64,000 nucleotides of DNA from Microbispora sp. H13382 (lineage in GTDB: Bacteria > Actinomycetota > Actinomycetes > Streptosporangiales > Streptosporangiaceae). The stretch spans positions 310,001-374,000 of the forward strand of contig NZ_JABBXA010000006.1 in NCBI RefSeq assembly GCF_014161445.1, given 5' to 3'. The number at the start of each line of letters is the position of its first letter. Within the stretch, counting starts at the first letter, position 1. Below are positions 53,428-61,338 of this stretch, in pieces. The position numbers and the translations under genes are program-made. The notes beneath the pieces are model-generated. The model saw only the letters and a program-made list of their open reading frames with translations. It was not told the origin of the DNA and did not search any database.

Positions 53428-54957
53428 CTAGATCTTGCCGGTGCCCGCGTTGGCGAGGACGTTCGCCTTGACCCCGCTGGGGTTGTCCACCGTGTACGAG
53501 TACGGGATGGAGGCGACGCTGCCGGAGGTCTGCGGCGTGCCCGAGTTCACGAAGTAGTTGTTGCGGGCGACGATCGACCCGCCGGGCGACGAGCCTTCGG
53601 AGGTGTGGGTGGGCTCGGCGACGTTCTCGAAGTAGTTGCCCTCGACGAGCACGCCGGCGCCGCAGGTGGAGGCGATGCCGTAGCTGTAGTCGGTGTAGGA
53701 CGAGTCCTTGTAGTAGTAGTTGTTGAAGACGTGGACCGGGTTGCCGAAGCGCACCCGGGGGTTGCGCTGGGCGCAGGTCTGGAACGCGTTGTGGTGGTAC
53801 GTCACCCGCAGGTGCCCGCTGTCCTCGGAGCTGTTGCCGTCGCTGTGGCCGACGAGCGAGCACTTGACGTGGTCGTGGAGCTTGTTCCAGGAGACGGTGA
53901 CGTAGTCGGAGCCGTGCGTGACGTCGAGCAGGCCGTCGTAGTAGTCCGTGCCGTGGCTGGTGTCGCTCGACAGGTCGTTGTGGTCGAGCCACACGCGCTT
54001 GGCGTTGTCGAGGTGGATCGCGTCGCCGTTGCCGTTGCCGGCCCGGACCTTCGAGATCTTCATGTTGCGCACGATCACGTTGTTGACGTCACGGATGTTC
54101 AGGCCGCAGCCGGTCAGCCCGGAGTTGGCGCCGACGCCGACGACGGTGGTGTTGCCGCCCACCCGCACGTCCTCCGAGCAGGTGAAGTTGCCGTTCACCT
54201 GGACGATCTTCGCGGCGTCGCCCTTCACGGCGGTGGTGAGCGCGGTCAGCGAGGTGACCGTCGTCGTGGCGCCGCCCGCGCCGCCGCTCGTGCCGCCGCC
54301 CTGGGTCGCCCAGCCGACCAGTCCGGTGGTGGGCGGGGTGGTCGGGCCGCCCGTGGGCGTGGCGGTCGGCGTGGCCGTCGGGCTCATCGTCGGTGTGGTC
54401 GTGGGCGTCTGCGAGGGGGTGGACCCGGTCGGCTGGAGGGTCCACTGCTTGGTGGCCGCCGAGTCGCAGGAGTTCTGCTGCACCAGCGCGCCTGAGGACG
54501 TGGAGTTGTCCTTGCTGTTCAGGCACTTGTCGCTGTTGGCGTTGACGACCCGGTAGTTGGAGCCCGAGGCGACCAGTTCCCAGGTCTGCGACGAGGAGCC
54601 GGTGCACGACTCCTGCTGGACGGCCTTGCCTGCGGAGGTGGAGGCGCCGGCGATCCCGGCGCACTTGCCGCTGTTGCCGGCGGCCAGGCGGAAGCCGCTG
54701 CCCTGGGCCGACAGGTTCCAGGTCTGGTTGCTCGCGCCGTTGCAGCTGGAGACGGTGAGCTGCACGCCGTCGGAGCCGCTGCTGCCGGGAACGGTGAGGC
54801 ACAGGCCGCTGGCGCCGTTCACGATCCGGTAGGCACCCGCACTGGGCCCCGCACTGGGCGCCGCGTTGGAGACGCCGGTGAAGACGCCGCCGACCAGGGC
54901 GGCGACCCCGACGAGGGTGCCGATCACCCCGGCTCCGGTTCTGGTTGTGGTTCTCAA
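53428..54957 (-). CDS. secreted pectate lyase (PL1) with N-terminal ricin-type lectin domain
   Basis: Exported enzyme of 509 aa. The TTG at 54957 follows AAGGAG by 7 bp and starts a signal peptide (1-32, ending SNA-APSAG); an upstream ATG in the same frame lacks a site. A ricin B/CBM13 domain (about 38-165) has three Q-x-W repeats (NQTWNL, SQTWEL, KQWTL). A Pro/Thr linker (about 170-205) precedes the parallel beta-helix PL1 domain (about 210-509) with WLDHNDLSSD, VTVSWNKLHDH and RNPRVRFG signature segments. It cleaves polygalacturonate by beta-elimination outside the cell. It is convergent with the response regulator. Confidence 0.93.
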   Translation of the reverse strand: MRTTTRTGAGVIGTLVGVAALVGGVFTGVSNAAPSAGPSAGAYRIVNGASGLCLTVPGSSGSDGVQLTVSSCNGASNQTWNLSAQGSGFRLAAGNSGKCAGIAGASTSAGKAVQQESCTGSSSQTWELVASGSNYRVVNANSDKCLNSKDNSTSSGALVQQNSCDSAATKQWTLQPTGSTPSQTPTTTPTMSPTATPTATPTGGPTTPPTTGLVGWATQGGGTSGGAGGATTTVTSLTALTTAVKGDAAKIVQVNGNFTCSEDVRVGGNTTVVGVGANSGLTGCGLNIRDVNNVIVRNMKISKVRAGNGNGDAIHLDNAKRVWLDHNDLSSDTSHGTDYYDGLLDVTHGSDYVTVSWNKLHDHVKCSLVGHSDGNSSEDSGHLRVTYHHNAFQTCAQRNPRVRFGNPVHVFNNYYYKDSSYTDYSYGIASTCGAGVLVEGNYFENVAEPTHTSEGSSPGGSIVARNNYFVNSGTPQTSGSVASIPYSYTVDNPSGVKANVLANAGTGKI

Positions 54958-55224
54958 AGCCGAGCTCCTTGCATGTCGTGCAGGACCCCTGACCGAGGGG
55001 GTTACTCCTGATCCCGCAGGGGGGCGTTCAAGAATGCGAACAGCATTCATGAGGAGGAACAACACGCATCAAATTACGGACCTGTTGACCACCGGTCAAC
55101 GACTTCGCCTGCCCGGGTCTCCGGACCGCCCGGGCGCCCACCCCGCTTGGGCAGGTGGAGACGGACAGGAGTCCTCTGAGATCATCGTGAAACGTTCACG
55201 CCGGAACACGGGGAAGGATGGCGG

Positions 55225-55869
55225 ATGATCGGGGGATCGAGGATGCCGTTCAGCGAGTGGCTGCGGTCGGAGAGCGAGCCGGACTGGACGGCGGTGGTCA
55301 CCCACCCCTTCGCCGCGGCGATCTGCCGCGGCACCGCCGACATGCGCCGCTACCTGGAGCAGGACTTCCAGTTCGTGGACGCCTTCACGGCGCTGCTCGG
55401 CGCCGCGGTCGCCGCGGCCGACGGCTTCGAGTCACGGGTGGCCGTCGGCCGCTTCCTCGGGCGGACCGTCGCCGACACCGAGCGGGGCTACTTCCACCGC
55501 GCGCTCGCCGCCCTCGGGGGTGATCCGGCCCCGCCCGCCCTGGAGCCGGTGACGGCCGAGTTCCGGGCCCTGATGGACGAGGTGCGCCGCGGCCAGGACT
55601 ATGCGCGGATCCTGGCGGTGCTGTGCGTGGCGGAGTGGACCTACCTCGGCTGGGCCTCGCGGACCACCGAGCCGCCCGAGGGCTTCGTCTACCGGGAGTG
55701 GATCGAGCTGCACAGCGGGCCGGAGTTCGAGGCGTGGGTGGGCTTCCTGCGCGGCGAGCTCGACCGGCTCGGTCCCGGCCTCGACGAGCACGGCCGGGCC
55801 CGGGTGCTCGACGCCTTCCGCCGGGCGACGGCCCTGGAGCGCCGCTTCTTCGACATGGCGCTCGGTTAG
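55225..55869 (+). CDS. tenA: TenA family protein
   Basis: All-helical TenA/thiaminase II family protein, 214 aa. The N-terminal HPFAAAICRGTADMRRYLEQDFQFVDAF matches the family start. The catalytic-type Cys is present in VLCVAEWTYLGWA (near residue 133), and the late Glu is in RRATALERRFFDMAL. TenA salvages the aminopyrimidine part of thiamine; other members take part in quinone or haem-like helical folds. No other thiamine gene is nearby, so the substrate is uncertain. The ATG at 55225 has AAGGA upstream; 55243 is an alternative. Its stop overlaps the convergent SRPBCC gene by 4 bp. Confidence 0.88.
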   Translation: MIGGSRMPFSEWLRSESEPDWTAVVTHPFAAAICRGTADMRRYLEQDFQFVDAFTALLGAAVAAADGFESRVAVGRFLGRTVADTERGYFHRALAALGGDPAPPALEPVTAEFRALMDEVRRGQDYARILAVLCVAEWTYLGWASRTTEPPEGFVYREWIELHSGPEFEAWVGFLRGELDRLGPGLDEHGRARVLDAFRRATALERRFFDMALG

Positions 55870-56306
55870 GCACGCAGGGCGAGCGCGGCGAGACGGCGCA
55901 GGGACAGGCGCAGGAAGACCGCGCTCACCGGCCCGGCGACCCGCCAGCCGATGCGCCCGGCCAGGCCGAAGGGCACGTGGAGCTGCTCCTCCCAGATGAT
56001 CCTGCTTCCGCCGCCGGGACGGGGCAGCACGTGGAACCGTCCGACGCCGCGCACGACACGGCCCGTGTGGCGGACCTCCACCTCGTGCGGGGGCCGCCAG
56101 CCGGTGACGTCCATCGTGTCCACGAACGACAGCGGGCCGACCCCGGTGGCCGCCGCGAGCCGGCTCCCCCTGCTGCGGCCGTCACCGGCGACCACCCACG
56201 CCCGGGTCAGCACCATCCACTCGTGGTGCCGGGGCCAGTCGGTCAGTACGGCGAACACCCGATCCGGGCTCGCCTGCGCGTCCACCGTCACCGAGAGGGT
56301 CTCCAC
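55866..56306 (-). CDS. SRPBCC family protein
   Basis: Protein of 146 aa with the START/Bet v1-like SRPBCC fold, which forms a hydrophobic ligand cavity. The N-terminal SVTVDAQASPDRVFAVLTDWPRHHEW strand-helix and the middle TGWRPPHEVEVRHTGR and SRIIWEEQLHVP strands are typical of the polyketide cyclase/dehydrase subgroup. The ligand is unknown. I chose the GTG at 56306, since homology begins directly after it. It lies 10 bp after the AlkZ-like gene on the same strand and is probably co-transcribed with it. Confidence 0.87.
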   Translation of the reverse strand: METLSVTVDAQASPDRVFAVLTDWPRHHEWMVLTRAWVVAGDGRSRGSRLAAATGVGPLSFVDTMDVTGWRPPHEVEVRHTGRVVRGVGRFHVLPRPGGGSRIIWEEQLHVPFGLAGRIGWRVAGPVSAVFLRLSLRRLAALALRA

Positions 56307-56316
56307 TCCGTGGGTT

Positions 56317-57408
56317 CTACCCCAGGAAGGTGATGTCGCGCGCGGGGGCGTCGCCGGCCGCGAACTCCAGCAGGCGCTCACCCTCGGTGGCCAGCGCGTC
56401 GCGGGTGGCGGCGCCCAACGGTCCGAACGGCTCGATCTCCAGGACCGCGGTCTCCCCGGCCCGTTCGATCCGCCCTCGTTCGATTCGCCACAGCCCCGCC
56501 ACGAAACCGTCGACCAGGATCGTCGCGCGGATGATCCCGTTGACCGTGAAGACCCGCGAGCGGTGCTCCTCGGCGATCACCCGCGTCCGGTCGGCGTGCG
56601 AGAGCAGCAGGTTGTCGAACTCCCCCAGGAACCGCACCGGCGCCTCGGCGTCCGCGCCGGGCAGCGGCGCCCCGGGCAGGTCGAACAGCTCCACCCCGTT
56701 CTCGTCCCGGTGCGTGACCAGGTCGAGGCCACTGACCACGGAGCGCAGCCCGGTCAGGCCCGACCAGGCCTGCATGTCCTTCACCGACGCCGGCCCGAAG
56801 GCGCTCAGGTAACGCAGCACCATGTCGCCGGCGGCCGAGCCGTCGCCGAGGGGGCGGCCCAGCCACGACTCGGCGGGGACGTGCCGGGCCTGGCCCGAGG
56901 CGCCCCACACCCCGCGCGGCGGGACCTGCACCAGCGGCACGACCGCGCGTACGGCCTGGGCCAGCGCGTCGCGGCCCGGCCACCGCTCGCCGAGCAGCTC
57001 CTCCAGCTCGGCGAAGCTCAGCGGCCGCTCCTCCATCAGCGCGCGGGCGGCGCTCGCCACCTCGCCGAGGTCCACCCCGTCCAGCCGCCTGCCGTACGAC
57101 GTGCGCAGCAACCGGTCGAGGAGCGGCTGCATGACCGGGCGCAGGGCCAGGCAGTCGTCGGCGCCGACGAGGTGGATGGTGCCGCGCATCAAGGCGATCC
57201 GTACGGCGGCGCGGCCGGTGAGCAGATCGGCCAGGTCCTCGTGCCGGAAGTCCAGCAGGCGGTTCCACAGGCCGACGTACGCTGAGAGAGGAGCCTGCGA
57301 CTGCATGCCCACCAGGTGCTCGATCGCGGCGAGGGCCTTGACGTCGTGCCGGCGCAGCAGCATCTGGCGGTCGAGCAGGGCGCGGTTGAGCTCGCGGCGG
57401 GTCAGCAC
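56317..57408 (-). CDS. AlkZ-like DNA glycosylase (winged-helix, HTH_42/DUF1006 family)
   Basis: Protein of 363 aa of the HTH_42 family, which includes AlkZ/YcaQ glycosylases that unhook interstrand DNA crosslinks. The catalytic Q-x-Q motif is present as GMQSQAP (about residues 34-40). The rest follows the tandem winged-helix layout (VRIALMRGTIHLV near 70; FLGEFDNLLLSHADRTRV near 260; ILVDGFVAGLWRI near 300). In Streptomyces, AlkZ gives self-resistance to azinomycin B, and paralogues are common in actinobacteria. Here it stands beside an SRPBCC gene with no recognisable DNA-alkylating cluster, so a repair role is the simplest reading. Confidence 0.88.
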   Translation of the reverse strand: MLTRRELNRALLDRQMLLRRHDVKALAAIEHLVGMQSQAPLSAYVGLWNRLLDFRHEDLADLLTGRAAVRIALMRGTIHLVGADDCLALRPVMQPLLDRLLRTSYGRRLDGVDLGEVASAARALMEERPLSFAELEELLGERWPGRDALAQAVRAVVPLVQVPPRGVWGASGQARHVPAESWLGRPLGDGSAAGDMVLRYLSAFGPASVKDMQAWSGLTGLRSVVSGLDLVTHRDENGVELFDLPGAPLPGADAEAPVRFLGEFDNLLLSHADRTRVIAEEHRSRVFTVNGIIRATILVDGFVAGLWRIERGRIERAGETAVLEIEPFGPLGAATRDALATEGERLLEFAAGDAPARDITFLG

Positions 57409-57455
57409 GCCGCAAACATAACGCCCGGCACCGACAGAACCGGGGGGTGCCGCTG

Positions 57456-58607
57456 ATGATCACAATTGACGTCCCGCTGTGGTCCGCACGGCTGCGCGCG
57501 CTGCGCCGCGGCCGGCTGTGGAACCGCCGCGATCTGGGACAACGACTGACCGAAGCCGCCGGGGAGGCCGAACCCCGGCTGCCCGCGGACGCGGTCCGCA
57601 CGTGGGAGGAGGGGGAGCGGCGCCCGGACACCCGCCATGCGGAGCTGCTGTGCCGGGTGTTCGGCGTGGACGAGGCGGACCTGTTCGTCGGCGCGTCCTC
57701 GGGCACGACCCTGTGGCACCACGTCACCGGCATTCCGCTGCTGCCCGGGCTCTTCCCCGAGGAGGAGGAGGAACGCGTCGGGCGGGCCGTCGAGCGGCCG
57801 TCCCGCGCCGACACCGGCACGGTCCGCTACTTCGAGACGCTGACCGGCGCCTGCGCCGCGCCGGACGGCAGGCCCGCCGATCTCGCCGCCGCGCTGGGGC
57901 CGGTCTTCGCGGGGGTCGAGACGTTCCGCGGGGACGCCGCGCCGCGCGTACGGCGGGCGCTGCAGACGCTCGCCACGCGGGACGCGGAGCTGATCAGCCG
58001 TATGGAGCACGAGGCGGGCGACGCGCCCGGCGCGCGGGCCTGGTCGGACCGCGCGATCCGCGAGGCGCGCGAGACCGGCGACGCCCTCACCGAGGTCCTG
58101 GCGCTGGTCCAGCGGGCCGAGCTGGTCGACGCCGCCGAGCCGGGCGAGATCGTCGAGGCGGCCGTGGCCGCCCGTACGCGTACGGGTGTCCCGGCCGCGG
58201 TGGGGCCGCTGTCCCGGCGGCAGGAGGCCCGCGCGCACGCGCTGGCGGGTGAGGTGGATCTGTGCCACCGCTGCCTGGAGGAGTCCCTTGAGGAGTCCCT
58301 TGAGGAGCCGGGCGAGACGCGGGCGGAGCTGTGCGCGGGCTGCCTGGTCGACCTCGGCCGGCCGGGCGGCGCGATCGAGCTGCTGGAGGGGGAGCCCGCG
58401 CCGGCCGCGCCCGCCTACCTCGCGGCGTACGTGCTGGCCCGGCAGGCGCACGCGTACGCGGAGGCGCACGAGCGGGACCGGGCGGCCGACCTCGCCCGGC
58501 GGTCCCTCGCCCTGGCCCGCCGCGCGGGGGCCGCCCGCGCGCTGCGCGAACTGGGCCGCGTCCATCTGCCGCCGCCCGCCGGGACGCGCAGGCGCGTACT
58601 CGTGTGA
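57456..58607 (+). CDS. XRE-type regulator with helical-repeat (TPR-like) C-terminus
   Basis: Protein of 383 aa. The N-terminus (about 1-85) is a helix-turn-helix of the XRE/SpoIIAA-like kind (SARLRALRRGRLWNRRDLGQRL; DAVRTWEEGERRPDTRHAELL). The C-terminal half is helical repeats resembling TPRs (about 185-365; RAYADLARRSLALARRAG-like pairs) as in many actinobacterial signalling regulators. A perfect 12-bp in-frame duplication gives LEESLEESLEE near residue 275. The ATG at 57456 follows a G-run; an in-frame GTG at 57447 is possible. It is divergent from the AlkZ-like gene by 47 bp. Confidence 0.83.
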   Translation: MITIDVPLWSARLRALRRGRLWNRRDLGQRLTEAAGEAEPRLPADAVRTWEEGERRPDTRHAELLCRVFGVDEADLFVGASSGTTLWHHVTGIPLLPGLFPEEEEERVGRAVERPSRADTGTVRYFETLTGACAAPDGRPADLAAALGPVFAGVETFRGDAAPRVRRALQTLATRDAELISRMEHEAGDAPGARAWSDRAIREARETGDALTEVLALVQRAELVDAAEPGEIVEAAVAARTRTGVPAAVGPLSRRQEARAHALAGEVDLCHRCLEESLEESLEEPGETRAELCAGCLVDLGRPGGAIELLEGEPAPAAPAYLAAYVLARQAHAYAEAHERDRAADLARRSLALARRAGAARALRELGRVHLPPPAGTRRRVLV

Positions 58608-58663
58608 CGACACGTCGCTGTTAGGTTGTGGGCGTTTCGCCTGAATCGTGTGAAGGGACGCCC

Positions 58664-60646
58664 ATGCCGGCCGGATCCTCGCTGCCGCCTTCCCTGCTCC
58701 GGGCGCTGGCCCGTCCGGTGCCCCCGGGGAGCCTGGCCGACGTCGAGCACGTCGTCTTCGTCATGCTGGAGAACCGCTCGTTCGACCACTATTTCGGCCG
58801 GATGCGCGGGGTGCGGGGGTTCGGGGACCGCAACGCCGTGTCCACCCGGGCCTGGCGGCCGATCTTCGAGCAGGACGGCGTGCTGCCCTTCTCCGTACGG
58901 GAGGCGGCCGAGCGGGCCGGGGCGGACCCGATGCTGCTCGACACACACGACCACACCTGGCTCGGCACCCAGAACGCCTGGGCCATGGGCTGGAACGACG
59001 CCTGGGTGCCCAACAAAGGGCCCGGCTCGATGGCCTACTACGACCGGCGCGATCTGCCCTTCCACTACGAGCTGGCCGACACGTTCACGATCTGCGACGC
59101 CTACCACTGCTCGCTGCTGACCTCGACCACGCCCAACCGCAACTACCACATGACGGGTTACACGGGGTACGAGCCCGGCACCCGGCAGCGCGCGCTGGAC
59201 AACGTCGCGTCCGAGGGGGCGGAGGGGCATCCGGGCTACGACTGGGTCACCGTGCCCGAGCTGCTGACGCGGGCCGGGCACTCCTGGCAGGTGTACCAGG
59301 AGTGGGACAACTACGAGTGCAACAACCTCGAGTTCTTCCGGCCGTTCGCGGCCGTGATGGACCGGATCGGGCTGGGGAGCATGCGCTCCTTCTACGAGAA
59401 GGTGCGGGCGGCGGAGGACCCGGCGCCGTTGCTCGCGGAGCTGGACAGGCGGGTGGCCGCCCTGGAGCCCGCCGACCGCGATCTCTACGACCGGGCGCTG
59501 CGCCGCGCCCCCGCGGGCGGCCTCGGAGACCGGTTCGCCGCCGACGTGGCCGCCGGACGCCTGCCCGCGGTGTCGTACGTCGTGCCCTCGCTGGCCGACT
59601 CCGAGCACCCCGAGGGGTCGTCGGCCGTGGAGGGCGGGCAGGTTCTCTACCGGCTGCTCGACGCGCTGGGGTCGCATCCCGAGGTCTGGGCGCGGACCGC
59701 CCTGTTCATCACCTATGACGAGAACGACGGCTTCTTCGACCACGTGCCGCCCCCGGTCCCGCCCGACGGCACCCCGGAGGAGTTCGTCGGCGGACGGCCG
59801 ATGGGCCTCGGGATCCGCGTTCCCATGATCGTCGTGTCGCCGTGGAGCGTGGGTGGCCACGTCTGCTCGGAGACGTTCGACCACACCTCGACCGTACGGT
59901 TCCTGGAGCGCCGCTTCGGGATCACTGCTCCCATCGGGGAGTGGCGGCGCCGGGTGGCGGGCGACCTCACCTCGGCGTTCGACTTCGCCACGCCGGCGGC
60001 GCCGCCTCCCGTGGCGGCCGCCGCCGCGCCGCGCCCGCTCCCGGCGGGGGACCGGTGGTATCCCCGGGTCCCCGACGAGCAGCGGATGCCGGTCCAGGAG
60101 CCGGGGGTCAAGCCCGCCCGCGCGCTGCCGTACCAGCCGGACGCCGAGGCCGTCGTACGCGGCAGGTCCGTGGAGATCACGATGCGCAACTCCGGCGCGG
60201 CCTCCGCCCACTTCATCCTGTACGGCCACCTGGGCGAGCTGGCCAAGCCGGCGCACTTCGACGTGCTCGGCACGGTGGAGGAGGTGGTCTACTTCCCCGG
60301 CCCGGCCTACGACCTGCTGGTCGTCGGGCCGAACGGGTTCCGCCGGGAGTTCCGCGGCGGGACGGCCGACCCGGTGGAGGTGACCGGCGCGATCGACGCC
60401 GCCGCCCGCGCCGTGTCGATCTCGGTGACGAACCGGAGCGCCTTCCCCGCCGAGGTGTCGTTCGCTCCGCTGGCCTACGGCGGAGCGGCGCGTACGGTCC
60501 CGATCGCGCCGGGGGACACCGCGCACGTGGAGTGGCCCGCGCCGTCGGGGTGGTACGACCTGATGGTCGGCGTGACCGGGCACGACGGGTTCGCCCGGCG
60601 GCTGATGGGACACGTCGAGGACGGCCGCCCGAGCGTCACCGGGTGA
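58664..60646 (+). CDS. phospholipase C-like phosphoesterase without signal peptide
   Basis: Protein of 660 aa of the phosphocholine-preferring phospholipase C/acid phosphatase superfamily. Signature segments are VFVMLENRSFDHYFG (near residue 35), TTPNRNYHMTGY (near 155), ITYDENDGFFDHVPPP (near 350) and FDHTSTVRFLERRFG (near 410). A C-terminal beta-rich part (about 470-655) matches the two usual DUF756-like domains. The reaction is phosphodiester hydrolysis of lipids or related substrates. Unlike most members it starts at MPAGSSLPPSLL without a twin-arginine or hydrophobic signal. The ATG at 58664 has GAAGGGA upstream, and the in-frame extension to 58628 adds no signal either. Confidence 0.9.
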   Translation: MPAGSSLPPSLLRALARPVPPGSLADVEHVVFVMLENRSFDHYFGRMRGVRGFGDRNAVSTRAWRPIFEQDGVLPFSVREAAERAGADPMLLDTHDHTWLGTQNAWAMGWNDAWVPNKGPGSMAYYDRRDLPFHYELADTFTICDAYHCSLLTSTTPNRNYHMTGYTGYEPGTRQRALDNVASEGAEGHPGYDWVTVPELLTRAGHSWQVYQEWDNYECNNLEFFRPFAAVMDRIGLGSMRSFYEKVRAAEDPAPLLAELDRRVAALEPADRDLYDRALRRAPAGGLGDRFAADVAAGRLPAVSYVVPSLADSEHPEGSSAVEGGQVLYRLLDALGSHPEVWARTALFITYDENDGFFDHVPPPVPPDGTPEEFVGGRPMGLGIRVPMIVVSPWSVGGHVCSETFDHTSTVRFLERRFGITAPIGEWRRRVAGDLTSAFDFATPAAPPPVAAAAAPRPLPAGDRWYPRVPDEQRMPVQEPGVKPARALPYQPDAEAVVRGRSVEITMRNSGAASAHFILYGHLGELAKPAHFDVLGTVEEVVYFPGPAYDLLVVGPNGFRREFRGGTADPVEVTGAIDAAARAVSISVTNRSAFPAEVSFAPLAYGGAARTVPIAPGDTAHVEWPAPSGWYDLMVGVTGHDGFARRLMGHVEDGRPSVTG

Positions 60647-60649
60647 CGC
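60633..60649. terminator. possible terminator hairpin
   Basis: A 7-bp perfect inverted repeat (GCGTCAC-CGG-GTGACGC) overlaps the stop codon of the phospholipase gene, before the convergent dps gene. It is short, and there is no U-tract. Confidence 0.35.
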
Positions 60650-60667
60650 CCGGGCGGGGAACGCGGG

Positions 60668-61252
60668 TCAGGCGCGGACGAGCGGCGTGTCCACGAGGTG
60701 CTCGGCGAGGAACCACGCCTGCAGCTCGCCCGTACGGACGACCTCGGAGACGAGCAGGTCGTTGGTGCCGTCGTCGCCCATCTCGGCCGCACGGGAGGCG
60801 GCGTCGTGCGCCGCGACCAGGATCGTCTCGTGCGCCTCCAGGAGCCGGGAGAGCATGGCGGGCACCTCCTCCACGCCGTCCGGCGGCCGCGGGATCACGG
60901 TCATCTCCGCCACCTGACGCGGATCGCCGACCGCGACGCCGCCGAGCGTCTGGATGCGTTCGGCGATCGCGTCGATGATGGGCAGCTGCTCGCCCGCGTG
61001 CTTGTCGAGGAGCAGGTGCAGCTGGTAGAAGGTCGGCCCCCGCATGAGCCAGTGGTGCTTCTTGTACAGGTTGTAGAGGATCTGCGTGTCGGCCAGGATC
61101 TGGTTGAGCCGCTGGCAGGAGTATTCGCGGGTCTCCCTCGGCAGCCCGACCGGGAAGTCGCGCACCGTCCCGAACGCCTGTATCTCGGTGCCCCTCTGGT
61201 GGAGCCAGGGCTGGCTGCTCTCACGCATCTTGGAGGAAGGGTTGACGCTCAA
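60668..61252 (-). CDS. dps: Dps family DNA-binding/ferritin-like protein
   Basis: Ferritin-like protein of 194 aa. The ferroxidase site shared between subunits is read from HHWLMRGPTFYQLHLLLDKHAGEQLP (about residues 66-91: His, Asp, Glu at family spacing). Dps proteins form 12-subunit shells that oxidise and store iron, and often bind DNA, protecting cells in starvation and oxidative stress. The N-terminal tail is long and has Lys/Arg (NPSSKMRESSQPW), which would suit DNA contact. The TTG at 61252 lies 7 bp after AGGAG; a GTG at 61267 is an alternative. It is monocistronic, downstream of an MFS gene on the same strand. Confidence 0.93.
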   Translation of the reverse strand: MSVNPSSKMRESSQPWLHQRGTEIQAFGTVRDFPVGLPRETREYSCQRLNQILADTQILYNLYKKHHWLMRGPTFYQLHLLLDKHAGEQLPIIDAIAERIQTLGGVAVGDPRQVAEMTVIPRPPDGVEEVPAMLSRLLEAHETILVAAHDAASRAAEMGDDGTNDLLVSEVVRTGELQAWFLAEHLVDTPLVRA

Positions 61253-61338
61253 GGTGTCTCTCCTCACTCAGTCGGTTTTATGCCCGATAGAGAGTCTTTC
61301 GCCAGGTATGACCTTTAAACACCTTCTTAGGGCTGGTT

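Noticed and set aside
58415..60613. 732-codon minus-strand frame across the phospholipase gene
   Set aside because: It is Arg/Gly/His-rich, without motifs, antisense to a gene with clear catalytic signatures.
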